Assembly: GCA_001655205.1 (NCBI GenBank)
Contig: LPNZ01006702.1
Location: 1 to 21,412 of the forward strand
Reading direction: 5' to 3'
From: Lenisia limosa
Lineage: Eukaryota > Breviatea
DNA length: 21,412 bases
Every line of letters starts with the position of its first letter. Position 1 is the first letter of the stretch. Of this stretch, positions 10,301-19,999 are shown piece by piece. The translations under genes and the position numbers were made by a program. The notes under the pieces were generated by a model. That model saw nothing but the letters and a program-made list of their open reading frames with translations. It was not told the DNA's origin and made no database searches.

Positions 10301-13113
10301 TACATCTTCCAGGAGAGCATAAAAAATGACAAGACCAACAAAGCGACAACAAAAACTAATATCCTGGTGGTAATATCGTGAGAATGATGACTATCCTCTT
10401 ATACACGATATTAATTTTGAAATAAGGAAAAAAAGTAATGTTCTTACTGGCCGAATCCGTCCACACCATCAAGCTCATAACATATCATATTTATATAGTT
10501 ATAGTATGTATTATGGCTAAAAATCTTTTATTAGTTTGACTACGCATATATAATTCCATCATACCAAGAAAATAAAGGCTGCCAGCGTGCTTGCCCCACA
10601 CAAAAACAGTTCCGTTTGAATTGACCGCAATTCCACCTTCTTCATGGAGGGAAAAAGAAACAATCTTTGGTGTGAAATAAATGAAGAAGTAGATACGACA
10701 GATGTCACGATGAAAATGGAGACAACACAAGCTGAGGCTCACATTGGTTTTGACCTTGGTGAAACTCAAAAGATTTCCTGAAAAGTCATTAAAATGAAAA
10801 GCAGACAATCGTGTTCAACAGAATATTATGGAATATCATTCCAAGCAAAATCAAAAGAAAACAAGAACGAACCTCCGGAGTGCGGAATCCCTCCGAAGTC
10901 TCCTTTTCCGGCCACGAAGAAGTCACCATTATCTGGGTGGTTCACATGAAGAGTTTTCATAAATAATGTGCTTAACTGTAACTCGCAATAGATGATGTAT
11001 GCTGAATAAATTGTTTTTAATAAATTCACCTCTTTAGTTTGATAAAGACACTTGCATACCACTAAGAACAGCAGACGTTGCCGATGTTATAGCCACATCA
11101 ATCATCTTGCTAGTCCCAGTCTGGATTATTAGATGCTGTAGGGACAAAATGTTGTAAAACTGGTCCGGATAAACCACGAATAGAGACAAAACCGCGTATC
11201 CTGCGTGATATTTATTCATTATTATAAAAGCTGTTGTTTTGGAAGCAAGAGAGCCAATGTTGATGATCATATTATATTTACCAAAATCTTCCTGAAAATC
11301 TGGTAAAAAGCAGTTAAAAGATGAGGTCAGCGAAACTTTTTGTTCGGAAATCCGTGACAATTTTCTGGGTTGGCACCCTGTACATCATAGATGAGGCAAA
11401 TATAGCTATAACACACATGTATAAACAACCCGTTTCCTACGTTCTTAGGAATCAAGAGATTGTTTGTATTGCCAACTGCAGCCTACAGTATCAAACGCAC
11501 TCCTTCAAATGGTCATAAAAACAACTGATTTAAGAAAGAGTAATACCAAGTATTGACCTTGCCCCGATTCGCGACATACCTGACCAAAATCATTGCGACC
11601 ACAGGCGTGAACCGTACCTCGGACTAAAATGTTAAATGGATCCAAACGTGAACATTGAGATAACAACGAAGAGTTTGTAACTTTGAAGTTGTGGTGAATT
11701 TATTCTCAAATGTCGCCTTGATCGACTGCTGTATTTATGAAACGCAAGTAGTCATCATAACCTGTTGATCGGTTAACATTGGATATCGGATTGTAAATAT
11801 ATGCTGTCAAATATGTGTATTGTTAATAATCACCTAGTGCGTACATATCACCACTCAGTGTACATATATAACCATTCCACAAACTATTGATGAGCATTGA
11901 GGTGTGTGAATGGGCAATTAGGACAGTTGGTGGCATAAAAGCGGAAATTAGTTCAACTGGCCTGGAAGGGGAGGGGGAGTAAAATTGGATAATTTATTGA
12001 ACAAAAATAGCCTTAAATCAACTCTGTTGGCTGACAACAAAACAAAAAAAAAGCACAGGCCAGTCGCTTCTGTAGCACAGGTTGGGGGGGGGGGGGNNNN
12101 NNNNNNNNNNNNNNNNNNNNNNNNNNNNNNNNNNNNNNNNNNNNNNNNNNNNNNNNNNNNNNNNNNNNNNNNNNNNNNNNNNNNNNNNNNNNNNNNNNNN
12201 NAAGAACTAATTTGGTATTAAGTAAAATGAAATCTTCAAAATGTGACTGACAATATAGCTACATGTTAATTACCCATCATATTGATATGATATGGAAAAA
12301 AAATGCAGCACATACATGTACATATCGATATATGTAAACGATCAGATATACTATACTATGATGTGCTACAAAAAGTACAATCCTATAGCCCTCTAACGTC
12401 GTAAAGATGGCATCACTGGGGATTTGGGGGACGGCTGTATACATAGGGGATAGCTGGCCGTACTTGTTACTGCCAATACCCATGATTTTACGCGATTCTA
12501 CACATATAAATAGGAGGAGGATCCAAAATAGTACTACTACAAAATTCCATAGACTATCTATTACGATAACAAACTCGTAATCGAGAACAATAAGCATAAA
12601 TATGACTCCAATGAAATGATAGCCAAAACCCCACCAGTCAACCAAATGGTGGATATATCTCCAGCAGCCACCATAACAACATTGTCAGACGACAATTCCA
12701 CTGCAGAAAATACAAAAAGTGCGCAATCCTAAGAAGTTCGTTATTTAATATTTGTGTTACATTGAAGGAGATAAATTAATCAACTATCCCGCCTTGCAAC
12801 TATCAAGGCAGAACATGTCATCAGAAAAGCGGGCTAATTTCAGGGGAATTTTGAGCATGAGCTTGAAATGACCCGTAGCAAAACCCAGTATAAACCGACC
12901 GAAGGGTCAGCTTGGCTTCCTAATGGACAACACTCCGTACATCCGGCTTCACGTTGCTGCCCAAAGCCCACCAGTGACGCTGGATAGTGTGGTCACCGAA
13001 GAGAGAAGATGACGTCATACTGTAAGATGCAATCCAGGCTTACCGTGGCTCCCAACGTTTAGAAATGCTACTAAGATCAAATATATGGCCAGGAAGGACG
13101 GTGGAGGCCGCAT
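236..13113 (-). CDS. Giant multi-exon receptor-like protein: RCC1 propeller, beta-sandwich stalk, GCC2/GCC3 repeats, multi-pass membrane region
   Basis: The gene runs from an ATG at 13113 to a TGA at 238-236. I could place about 48 exons (about 4.5 kb coding, at least about 1,500 residues), nearly all joined by GT-AG introns with matching phase. Seen in order: hydrophobic signal peptide, RCC1-type blades, a long Ser/Thr-rich beta-sandwich stalk, cysteine repeats of the ephrin-receptor-like (GCC2/GCC3) type, a strong membrane span, a WP...PEC segment as in the multi-pass GCC2/GCC3 proteins of algae and stramenopiles, a second span, and a charged tail. The propeller and Cys repeats should face outside and the Lys-rich end inside. 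Likely role (inference): surface sensing or adhesion; no kinase or catalytic domain is visible. Exons are missing or unresolved at 12370-11961 (N gap), 3378-2861 (N gap) and 1715-1332. The two halves could be separate genes, but phase continuity across the stalk argues for one. Confidence 0.8.
1715..2559 (-). other. Receptor exons for membrane spans and the WP...PEC segment
   Basis: Exons: 2559-2437, 2307-2220, 2106-2064, 1905-1791 (or 1786), 1745-1715. The first encodes a clear membrane span (VALFVVAIVLVMAVGLLFVF) ending in LFRPALQNRWDALRIGILYI. The next two join in phase to give LTSLFTEIDMNWPDEVTRVF, then a segment ending LNPDIAAPECSAQAQLG. This is the conserved loop after the first span in multi-pass GCC2/GCC3 proteins of algae and stramenopiles (Q...nWP...n.d...PEC). 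The 1905 exon gives a second span (LLVPFVFIVVIFVAYCVIHL) and then a polar stretch. The 31-nt exon at 1745 (NLARSKDKKN) is a low-confidence microexon. Further spans may be encoded in the unresolved 1714-1333 interval. Confidence 0.72.
2992..3073. other. Assembly gap (82 N) in the receptor gene
   Basis: This run of N lies in the interval where at least one Cys-repeat exon is missing: the exon ending at 3378 leaves phase 0 and the next recognised exon, at 2861, enters in phase 2. The missing exon or exons may be inside the gap or in the unresolved flanks. Confidence 0.95.
3339..3389 (-). repeat. Short imperfect direct repeat at an exon 3' end
   Basis: Two near copies of a roughly 25-nt sequence lie side by side at about 3336-3360 and 3362-3389. 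The second contains the end and GT donor of the exon 3455-3378 (reading DDGYYKW). The first copy reads similarly but has no in-phase use, so it looks like a small tandem duplication of an exon end with its donor. Confidence 0.5.
3540..3610. repeat. AT-rich low-complexity intron sequence
   Basis: This intronic stretch is made of TATA/CATA-type short repeats with small palindromes such as TATACATGTATA. No exon is visible. It is in the longer intron between 3661 and 3455. Confidence 0.6.
6569..6642. repeat. Perfect 32-bp tandem repeat in an intron
   Basis: The same 32 bp occurs at 6569-6600 and 6611-6642, separated by 10 bp. On the minus strand each copy reads GATGGTATGGACGGCTTCGG then CCAG and GTACT, that is, DGMDGFGQ followed by a donor-like GTA. 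There is no AG acceptor in front, and the flanking receptor exons (6745-6674 and 6434-6315) join in phase without it, so both copies are taken as intronic. Related copies lie at 10447-10472 and 21209-21235. Confidence 0.8.
9185..9260 (-). repeat. 28-bp near-perfect inverted repeat (foldback) overlapping a receptor exon
   Basis: Arms at 9185-9212 and 9233-9260 are separated by a 20-nt loop. Of 28 pairs, 26 are Watson-Crick. The two exceptions (9090-type positions 9190 with 9255, and 9198 with 9247) are C-A and A-C on the plus strand but become G-U and U-G in a minus-strand transcript, so only the sense RNA of the receptor gene pairs throughout. The predicted exon 9258-9176 (phase 1 in, phase 0 out, 83 nt) lies almost wholly in the stem, and its acceptor AG (9260-9259) is the outermost pair of the stem. 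Confidence 0.85.
10447..10472 (-). repeat. Diverged copy of the DGxDGFGQ repeat in an intron
   Basis: The minus strand reads GATGGTGTGGACGGATTCGG then CCAGTAAGAA, close to the 6569-6642 units and again ending in a good donor-like sequence. The receptor exons on either side (10664-10565 and 10228-10133) join in phase 1 without it, so it is intronic or an alternative exon. Confidence 0.6.
12097..12201. other. Assembly gap (105 N) next to a G-run
   Basis: The gap starts directly after a run of G, a common cause of sequencing failure. It falls where one RCC1 blade exon is missing: the exon ending 12370 leaves phase 0 and the next exon, at 11961, enters in phase 2. Confidence 0.95.
13044..13113 (-). 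other. Receptor exon 1: signal peptide
   Basis: The exon encodes MRPPPSFLAIYLILVAFLNV followed by GSH, then splices at a GTAAGC donor in phase 1. It has an arginine close to the start, a hydrophobic core from about residue 7 to 20, and small residues near the end: a classic secretory signal peptide. The next exon (12979-12896) starts the mature protein with ASLVGFGQQREAGC, already RCC1-like. This ATG is chosen because it is the only start joined in phase to the RCC1 exons. Confidence 0.8.
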
Positions 13114-13794
13114 AGTGTCAACCTTGAAGTTGAGAAAAACGCTTTTGGCTACTTTTGGGGCCAAATTATTGACCAATGAACCGATGATGGAAAGGCTGGA
13201 AAAGTGGATGGTCAGGAGATGATAAGACCCACATTAATTACATTAATTACATGGTTTTTTGAGTTGTCAGCCCACCCCCCCCCCTTTCTCAGCCTTTTCA
13301 GTAATAATACATTGGTGTTGTTGAACATATAGAGACAGCAGAGAGCAAGTTGAGAAGTTGAGAGAAAAGAAACATTACGTATACAGATTATTATTCCTTG
13401 CTTCAACCGAACACCTGACCTGTCACTTTTCTGTTAATGTTGGGCTGGTTTTACCTTAACAATATCACCACCGTTGTGAATTGAATTGTCGATCCAGGTT
13501 TAATCACTTGGGAGTACTTTTCACATGTTTGGGTTCACTTTACCATCTCGTTTACATCATATCAACTAGCTATCTGAATTGATGAACAAGCCTCAATAGT
13601 ACTCCGATACGCGATACAAAAGTCCAGATGCTCAAACCTCAAATGTCTTTGGATCTGGAAAGAGTCTTTAATACGGATTATTAAGCTTGGTACATAGTAT
13701 TGATATGCAGATATAATATATAGTATATATCATATAGTTTATATTATTGGGCCTTTGCTTGAGTTACCGTTACTTTGACTCATGAACCAGACCA
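13114..13794. promoter_or_regulatory. Shared divergent intergenic region (receptor minus, CTU1 plus)
   Basis: About 680 bp separate the receptor start codon (minus) from the CTU1 start codon (plus). No exon is evident. It holds a C-run at about 13272-13284 and, 50-100 bp before the CTU1 ATG, an AT-rich palindromic block (about 13700-13748, ATATAATATATAGTATATAT) that could be a TATA-type element. Both promoters are expected here; the exact elements are inference. Confidence 0.5.
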
Positions 13795-16158
13795 ATGGGA
13801 AAGCCTGTATGTTGCCGTTGTGGAGGCAACGCTAAGGTCAAAAGACCAAAAACTGGAGAAGCTGTAAGCTGGTGATGCAAATTGCATATCTTAATTATAA
13901 TTCATATACACATCTTTTGACCGCTTTAGGTCTGCACAGAATGCTTCTTCTTTTTAGTTGAGGAGGAGGTTCACCACACCCTGACCCACGGCAAAATGTT
14001 CAAAAGAGGCGAAAGGATCGTGATTGGAGTATCTGGCGGCAAAGGTAAATATGGATAAGCAGGAAGTGGAGTATTAGTATTACACTAACCTTTTAAATAG
14101 CGGGCAAGGCGGAATATGATACGGATCGATAGTTATAAATTTGAGCTGTCGAAGTGACTCACCCCTTAGACTCAACCGTGCTTGCGGAAATGATGACAAT
14201 TCTTAACAAACGCTATGATTATGGTCTGCATCTGCTTCTTCTCTCCATTGATGAAGGAATCAAGGGTTATCGAGACGGTTCACTTGAGGTGTGCCTGAAC
14301 TCTGTTCTATAGAGGCGATTATGATACTGGTTTTAGATGTTCTATGAGAGTTCCTTCTTTTTGAAACCAAAATGAAGCCTTTGTTCCTGAATTAATCAAC
14401 ACAAACTTGACCCTCACAGACGGTGGCAATCAACCAGAAGGATTACGGTCTTCCTCTAATGGTACTGTCATTCCAGGATATTTACGGCTGGTCTATGGAC
14501 GAAATCGTATCGCGTGTCGGCATGAAAAATTCATGTAGGCTATGTGAAGGAATTGTACAGTTATCATGATATGTCTTGTTTTTGGAAATCATGTTGCAGG
14601 TCTCGATATTGTATTATTTGCTAACTCTTATCAAATCACAAGGATTTATCGGGTGGGAAGGCTTTTTTGTTGTAGGGAAGCCCTATTTATTACATATAGG
14701 CACATATTGCGGCGTGTTTAGACGGCAAGCTTTGGACCGAGGAGCAGCCATTCTCAATGCTAATAAGGTAACTGCTGCAATTGGTGTAGTATTACATGTG
14801 ATTTTCAGTGTTTGTTTTTGTTTTTGTTTTTCTGTATAGTATTGATACGCCTTAGGTTGCCACTGGTCACAATGCGGATGATCTTGCTGAGACTGTCATG
14901 ATGAACTGTGGGTGGTGTTAGCTGGGTTCTTTGCTTTTTAATGAAAGCTGGATGCTTCTGTCGCATACACTGAGGAAAACGTGATTGTGATCTTTTTTGT
15001 TCGAACCAGAGTCTAAACAATGAGGAGGCAACATTGCACCTTCAGTATACTCTCTGAAACAAAAACCATCTCAAGCATCTTCGAGATAAACAGTTGAACT
15101 AATTCACCTTTTGTAGTGCTTCGTGGAGATTCAGCAAGGTTGCAAAGATGTGCTGCCTTGGAGACCGCGTCGTCACTAATGCCCCGTGTGAAGCCGTTTA
15201 AATACACCTATCAGGTAGGAAGGGAATATTTATTTTGCTAGACAGTCCTTTTTTTGTATTAGGCAAAGTATTGCTGCTTTTTTAACGTTCTATTTATGAA
15301 ATCAAAAAGCTGATCTTGATAGGTCAATCCATTTGTTTGACAATGTATAGAAGGAGATTGTTCTCTATGCCCACTACAAAAAGCTGGCATACTTTTCAAC
15401 TGAGTGCACCTACGCTCCTGAGGCTTTCAGAGGTACTATTAGAGATTTACTAAAGGTTTGCCATTTGGTATTTTAAAACCAAGAAATTTCATAGTTAACT
15501 GAGCGCACATTATGCTCCTACATATTTTGAACAAGAACAACCTCTGATGCCTTCTTTGACTCATAATAATCTACATTCTGATGATGTGGGATTACACCTA
15601 AGGTAGCGTTTTACAATATCCTACTTCCACCCTACTTAGAAACTGGAACGCCACTCTTCACGGGCCGTTTTGGACATCATTCACTCCGGAGAGGAAATCG
15701 CCCTCAACTCTTGGAGCCAGCCTGAAAACATTACAATGGGTAGGCGGGTTACCGATTTCTTGGGTACGCGACGGAAGGCAACAATGATTAAGATAGGTAG
15801 CACATTCTTAGGCGTCATTTCAAAATGCATTTTGATTTGGGGCATCCCCATTGAACCATCGAATGTTGTTATATTCTGCATTACCGATACCAATATCCCT
15901 CAGCTATTTTGATTATTTTACAGGACGATGCATCAAATGCGGCTACGTGTGCAGTGCCAAGGTGGGTGTTCACAGAGCTTTTTTATTTTTCATCCAAATA
16001 ATTTGATCCTGAATACTATTTCATCGTGCATGTAGGTATGTAAGGCATGTCACTTGGTCGATTGTCTTGCAAAGGGAGATGCACGCGCGGCCGTTCACGC
16101 CTATCCTGTAGGGCATGGTGTTAGTAATGTGGAAAATATCGGTAATAGGCAACAGTAA
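13795..16158 (+). CDS. CTU1: Cytoplasmic tRNA 2-thiolation protein CTU1/NCS6
   Basis: Exons: 13795-13863, 13930-14044, 14170-14288, 14420-14534, 14700-14767, 14856-14907, 15117-15214, 15351-15455, 15640-15739, 15924-15961, 16036-16158; all phases agree and give 333 residues, close to the family's usual 330-360. Features in order: N-terminal zinc ribbon (CCRCGGNAK ... CTECFFF), PP-loop ATP-pyrophosphatase motif split by an intron ([14 protein letters not shown]), [13 protein letters not shown], the catalytic [39 protein letters not shown], and a C-terminal zinc site ([20 protein letters not shown]). With CTU2/NCS2, and sulfur carried by URM1, CTU1 thiolates U34 of Lys, Glu and Gln tRNAs in the cytosol. 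The start MGKPVCC is the first ATG in this frame. The last exon can read to TAA at 16158 or splice onward from about 16107 (see the extension). Confidence 0.93.
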
Positions 16159-16351
16159 CTCATGGGGAGGAGAGTAAAATAACGTCCTCTTTCATCATGA
16201 TTGATAATGAGTGTTGAGTGCTAATTGTTTAGATCGATATACATGTTGTAGCTTCCACTATTTGAGATGATAAGACGTACAATTATTAAAGATAGCATGC
16301 GCTATTGATTTGAGCTTGTTATGATAATATATTAAGCACTGACGTGTTCAG

Positions 16352-16723
16352 GAGTCGTGGAGCAAGCAAGCCTTGACAGCGGCGGCGGCGAGTGGTTTCA
16401 AGGACCTGCCGGATTGGTGGGGCGTGGCGCGCACTGAGACGCGCATTGCCGTCTTGACACCAGGCTCGGAGGAGGTTGGGGGGGGAGTGAACATGGAATG
16501 TTTCTCTTAATGTATTTTGTTGATGACCACATTATTTTCCATATAGACTACCCACAGATACTGATTCATGTAGGTTGACACTCGGGACCTGAAGGTCACC
16601 ACTGATACTGTTCCCAAGGTTTCTGGAAGAAAGTTTTCATGAAGCTTCAATCTTGGTGTGGGGGTGTGTCACTTCACACCATGCTGAAGAGGCATGCAGA
16701 AAGCTGTGCCCAGAGTTCGATAA
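16352..16723 (+). CDS. Possible C-terminal extension exons of CTU1 (or a separate gene end)
   Basis: Exon 16352-16474 (41 codons, phase 0, after a CAG acceptor) encodes ESWSKQALTAAAASGFKDLP then DWWGVARTETRIAVLTPGSEE and is GC-rich. Exon 16574-16618 gives VDTRDLKVTTDTVPK in phase 0. It can read on to a TGA at 16642 (VSGRKFS) or splice to 16700-16723 (KAVPRVR, stop). No start codon exon is visible upstream, so these exons probably belong to CTU1. A GTAGGG donor after 16107 would join them in phase 0 and give a protein of about 380 residues. The KAVP ending recalls the KAVPTF end of human CTU1, which is suggestive only. Confidence 0.5.
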
Positions 16724-17143
16724 ATGATGGTGAATAGTTATTCTATAATCCAATATCTCAGCGTGGCGGCTTCTGCCAGATATCCTTGTTAGATTTCTCA
16801 TCTCTCACACACCAGAGGATATGGTATTTTTCATTAATACTCTCTCTGTTCTTCTTAATCCCACTAGTTGACTCAGTTGGTCCCTGTTAACTATGATAAG
16901 GGTTTGTTATTGTTAGTATCAATATAGTACACTTGAATTGGAAGTCCAACTTGTCATTGGGATTTAAAAATCTTTTGTCACCTTTTCGTAATCGTAATAT
17001 TGGGTACAATTTGATAGTAGGAAGGCATGGGAATGCAGATATCGATATTATACCGAACGGAGTGATCCAATGGGCCTTTCTATTAAAAATGGAGTCTAAT
17101 TAAATATATTAAAACACAATGCTCCCAAAACAGCTACCATCCC
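16724..17143. other. Convergent intergenic region (CTU1 and SNARE 3' ends)
   Basis: No exon is evident on either strand. The region lies between the 3' ends of two genes that point at each other and probably contains both UTRs and poly(A) sites; AATTAAA/ATTAAA-like words occur but none is decisive. Confidence 0.4.
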
Positions 17144-19999
17144 CTAGTTCATCATTCGGTAAATATAGGCCGCAATCCCAAGGATAATGCAAAGCATGAT
17201 CAAATCTACAGAGTTTATACCCCATGATAATGTTTGAGGGTTTGCAGATAACTTTTCAAATAATAATGGCAAGAGTTTCAAAACGTTCAAAAGGATACTA
17301 ACAGGTGGCAAGAATACCTTTAACCATACCTCCCTCCCCTTACCCATAAGGAATTTGTCGCCTTTTCGTACGCGGTTGAGAGTTTTCTTCATTCGTTTGT
17401 TGAGGTTCTTTAATTCCATCTCAGTCTTCGTCATGCCAGTCTCAATGTCCTCAATTAAGTTGTCTTGGTGATCTAATTCCTGGAGAGGATGAGGGCCATA
17501 CATTGATTTTCAATAACAATAGGAGTGAATCCCGACAACCTGCTGCATTTCTTGCGCTACGTTTTTGAGGCGATGGACGCCTACGCTGATATCATCAAGC
17601 TCATGCTCAATTTCTTGGTTCTTGGCATCCAACTGTGCTGTAGGGGGGAAGATGTAAAACAAATCATCGTATAGCGTCCCAAAACTACCTCCATACTAGC
17701 ACCCAATTCAGAGTTTCTACCTCACAGCCTCGTCATCTACTTACTTCTTACTCCGCAAAACCAACATATTGAAACAAATACTACTACCCTGATAAAGCTC
17801 AAATTATATTGAATATACAAGCCATGCCTACCCCCCTTACAAAGTCCAGCCATCACTTCTTCAGGAATTGGTTCAAGACTGGTTTCTTCAGGATTGTCTG
17901 ATACATCATTAAACAAGTTCACACCAAATAAAAGAAAAATCCTTCACTCTGTGGTTTCATTTTGGTTTAGTAGCGAACGTCCTCCCACCGTAATTATTGG
18001 GAGACGTAGTTTCTCCTCCACCAGCAACAACAGGATTCATTGCGATTTGCGGACGATTCGACTTCACAGTAAACCTGGCGTGTGTGAATTATGCGTGCAA
18101 TGTTGAGAAGTGTAAAGCAACACCGTTGGTAATATCATACTATTTGGAGATGAACTACAACCCTTTTGATTTTCATTGTTATTTTCAAATGAAACAGCAT
18201 ATTTAACAAACTTTTTTCTTTGCAGTTCTTCAACCTCATGAATGTGGTCCTTCACGATGTTAATCTGAAGAGTGAACAGCCTTAAAAAAAATCGCTTGCT
18301 AATTACCCTTTCTAGTTTAACAAAAGTTACATCATTAAAACGCTGCCCCCCTAACATGCTCTTGTTGCACCTTCAGTAACCGAGCTTTCTCGGGCTCTTT
18401 CGACTTCCTCCACTTCTTACTTAGTTGACTGTGAATGAGGTCAAGCTCTTTCGCTTGATCCTAAGAAATAAAATTCAAGCAATCTACTGAAGGGTCCGAA
18501 TCCAATATGGGTGGCTAATACTCGGTACAATCAAGATAGGGTGATATGAAGAGGGATAGGGCTTGTAATATATACCATCCCCAGACTAAGATATTGACAA
18601 AAGTAGTGTTGTAAAAAAGATACAGAGAGTGACGTTGGGTTATAATTCCCCTCATCCCTCACAGTATTTCACAGCAAAATAATCACACGATAAAATATCC
18701 ACAACGTAATACCTTCGATTGGCGGACCAATGTTCGAATCTAAAGAGTTAGAAAACCGCAATGGCATGATATATGCAACAATTGTAGTATTCTATATTCC
18801 ATTCATGCATACTTATTGAAATGAGGGAAACAACATAGAGTCTGCTTGAAATGACCCCTCTCACATCGACCCCCCCCCCCTCCAACCTTCGCATTAGCTA
18901 CCNNNNNNNNNNATCGTGATCCAGCGTTTGTTCTCGCGGCGTGCCCCAAGATTGGTTGTTCCTCTGTATTTGTCGGGCCACCTCTGAATTTTGCACGACA
19001 TGTTGCAAGCTGTGCATTGCCTGATATGATGCCGAAGAGGTATTAAAACTTACTTTATAGGTTGTATATTTTTTCTGGTATAATATACTGTATAATATAC
19101 TATGATTATTTATATTGTATCATATGTAATAGCTACATATCATATATAATTCTTTCTTTTGTTTACTAAATAGCCTTGAATTGAGTGAAGTGCATACGCA
19201 AAATCCGTACACAACCCGATCCTATGATGATAGACGCAAATCGCGCGGAATAGAACGAGAGTTAACCGCAAAGAGACAGCGTGATTGTTCAGTATGGTTT
19301 CCTTTCTTTCTTACCACCAGGACGAAGAAATTGTTGCAGATTGTGAAGCTGAAGACACCAACAATGATCCGGTTCATGTTGACATCCCCTTGCCTGTTCC
19401 TGTATGTTTCATTTGCTTCGCTTATTCTTGCTTTCAAATATTGATTGTGCTTTGAACCTTGCCTTTTCCATATCTGACACGCCACATTCGGTTGTTAAGT
19501 CAACCTGCGGCTCATTGAAGGTTCTTCGCAGCTACTACTGCAATTCTGCGTTAGAAACTATGGTGCCTGTTACCTGTGGTGGTGGCCACTGTTGCGACAT
19601 TGTTCCTTCTCCACACAAGTACACGGAGTATCTGGTGTATTCCGGTATCTCGCGCCTTGATCTTGGTCCTTGCCTCCCGGAGCTGATTGGCAATGTCTCT
19701 TTTGATGCGGGTGAAGTCATCAACCTTGGGAGGGGGGGGTGAGAATGGGAAACAAATGGATAGAGAGCCCCCTTGATCAAACTCAACCCTCTNNNNNNNN
19801 NNNNNNNNNNNNNNNNNNNNNNNNNNNNNNNNNNNNNNNNNNNNNNNNNNNNNNNNNNNNNNNNNNNNNNNNNNNNNNNNNNNNNNNNNNNNNNNNNNNN
19901 NNNNNNNNNNNNATTAGCATTATATTTCCACTTGACTGCAACTTCCCTACTTCCACACTCCTGGCGGATGTACTGCAGCCTTCGCATCATATCATTCAT
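17144..19999 (-). CDS. Qc-SNARE, SYP7-like, tail-anchored
   Basis: Well-supported exons: 18739-18713 (27 nt, IRTLVRQSK), 18460-18371, 18264-18208, 18061-17989 (start could be 18074), 17897-17841, 17637-17540, 17479-17344, 17205-17144. Phases agree. The end of the protein has a full SNARE motif (LDDISVGVHRLKNVAQEMQQ then ELDHQDNLIEDIETGMTKTE), then a membrane anchor LIMLCIILGIAAYIY and a short RMMN tail, matching plant and algal SYP7 (…LCIVLGIAAYLY). The upstream exons form the helical N-terminal part and a Pro/Asn-rich linker. Two more exons fit the SYP7 N-terminus: the start at 19999 (MNDMMRRLQYIRQECGSREV) and 19724-19574 (VDDFTRIKRDIANQLREART). The link between 19574 and 18739 is unresolved; it has an N gap and plus-strand exons. 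The product should work in membrane fusion on the secretory route. Confidence 0.78.
17206..17343 (-). other. Stop-free 138-nt intron in the SNARE gene
   Basis: This intron (GTAAGG ... TGTAG) separates the SNARE motif from the anchor. It is 46 codons long and has no in-frame stop, so retention would add a segment including VFLPPVSILLNVLKLLPLLF before the anchor. SYP7 alignment supports splicing, because KFL-M-DLIMLCIILG joins exactly as in the family. Confidence 0.7.
18898..19401 (+). CDS. Candidate plus-strand exon chain, unknown protein
   Basis: Three exons join in phase on the plus strand: 18898-19039 (contains a 10-N gap; reads DPAFVLAACPKIGCSSVFVG then PPLNFARHVASCALPDMMPK), 19174-19291 (LELSEVHTQNPYTTRSYDDR then RKSRGIERELTAKRQRDCS) and 19321-19401 (DEEIVADCEAEDTNNDPVHV then DIPLPVP). 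Acceptors have good pyrimidine tracts (TTCTTTCTTTTGTTTACTAAATAG); the second intron is only 29 nt. The last exon could run on to a TGA at 19453-19455. I do not recognise the protein and see no start. The chain lies inside the SNARE gene on the other strand. The minus strand is also open at 19020-18913 (AMHSLQHVVQNSEVARQIQR), so that segment may instead be a SNARE exon. Confidence 0.42.
18903..18912. other. Assembly gap (10 N)
   Basis: A 10-N spacer, probably of arbitrary length, between two contigs. It interrupts the plus-strand candidate exon and the competing minus-strand reading. Confidence 0.9.
19793..19912. other. Assembly gap (120 N) in the SNARE 5' region
   Basis: The gap separates the proposed SNARE first exon (ATG at 19999) from the next exon (19724-19574). 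The donor of exon 1 cannot be confirmed because of it. Confidence 0.95.

Larger units (their letters stand above)
9670..12979 (-). other. Receptor exons for an extracellular RCC1-type beta-propeller
   Basis: Exons in transcript order: 12979-12896, 12700-12635, 12497-12370, 11961-11873, 11623-11580, 11291-11060 (may contain a 57-nt intron, 11192-11136), 10932-10873, 10777-10755, 10664-10565, 10228-10133, 10027-9927, 9739-9670. RCC1 signatures recur: VVMVAAGDISTIWLTE then IMGIGSNKYGQLSP; VLIAHSHTSMLINSLWN then RGTVHACGRNDFGQ; DVAITSATSAVLS then DNGDFFVAGKGDFGG; GGIAVNSNGTVFVWGKHAG; RAVATSNAAAVWN then SGSGFCGHAAG; APGHMHIIGADGEWMTS. These follow the family pattern of V..VA.G..HS..L...G.V..WG.N..GQLG, giving about seven blades. 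Classic RCC1 is a nuclear Ran exchange factor, but similar propellers bind many partners. Here the signal peptide places it outside the cell. One blade exon is missing near the gap at 12097-12201. Confidence 0.75.

Noticed and set aside
14576-14839. Plus-strand open frame within CTU1
   Set aside because: It runs through the intron 14535-14699 and past the exon 14700-14767; only the exon part fits the CTU1 family.
19404-19742. Plus-strand open frame with several Cys (112 codons)
   Set aside because: The opposite strand has a SYP7-like helical exon (19724-19574) with a strong C-rich acceptor and a GTAACA donor, so this frame is more likely its shadow.
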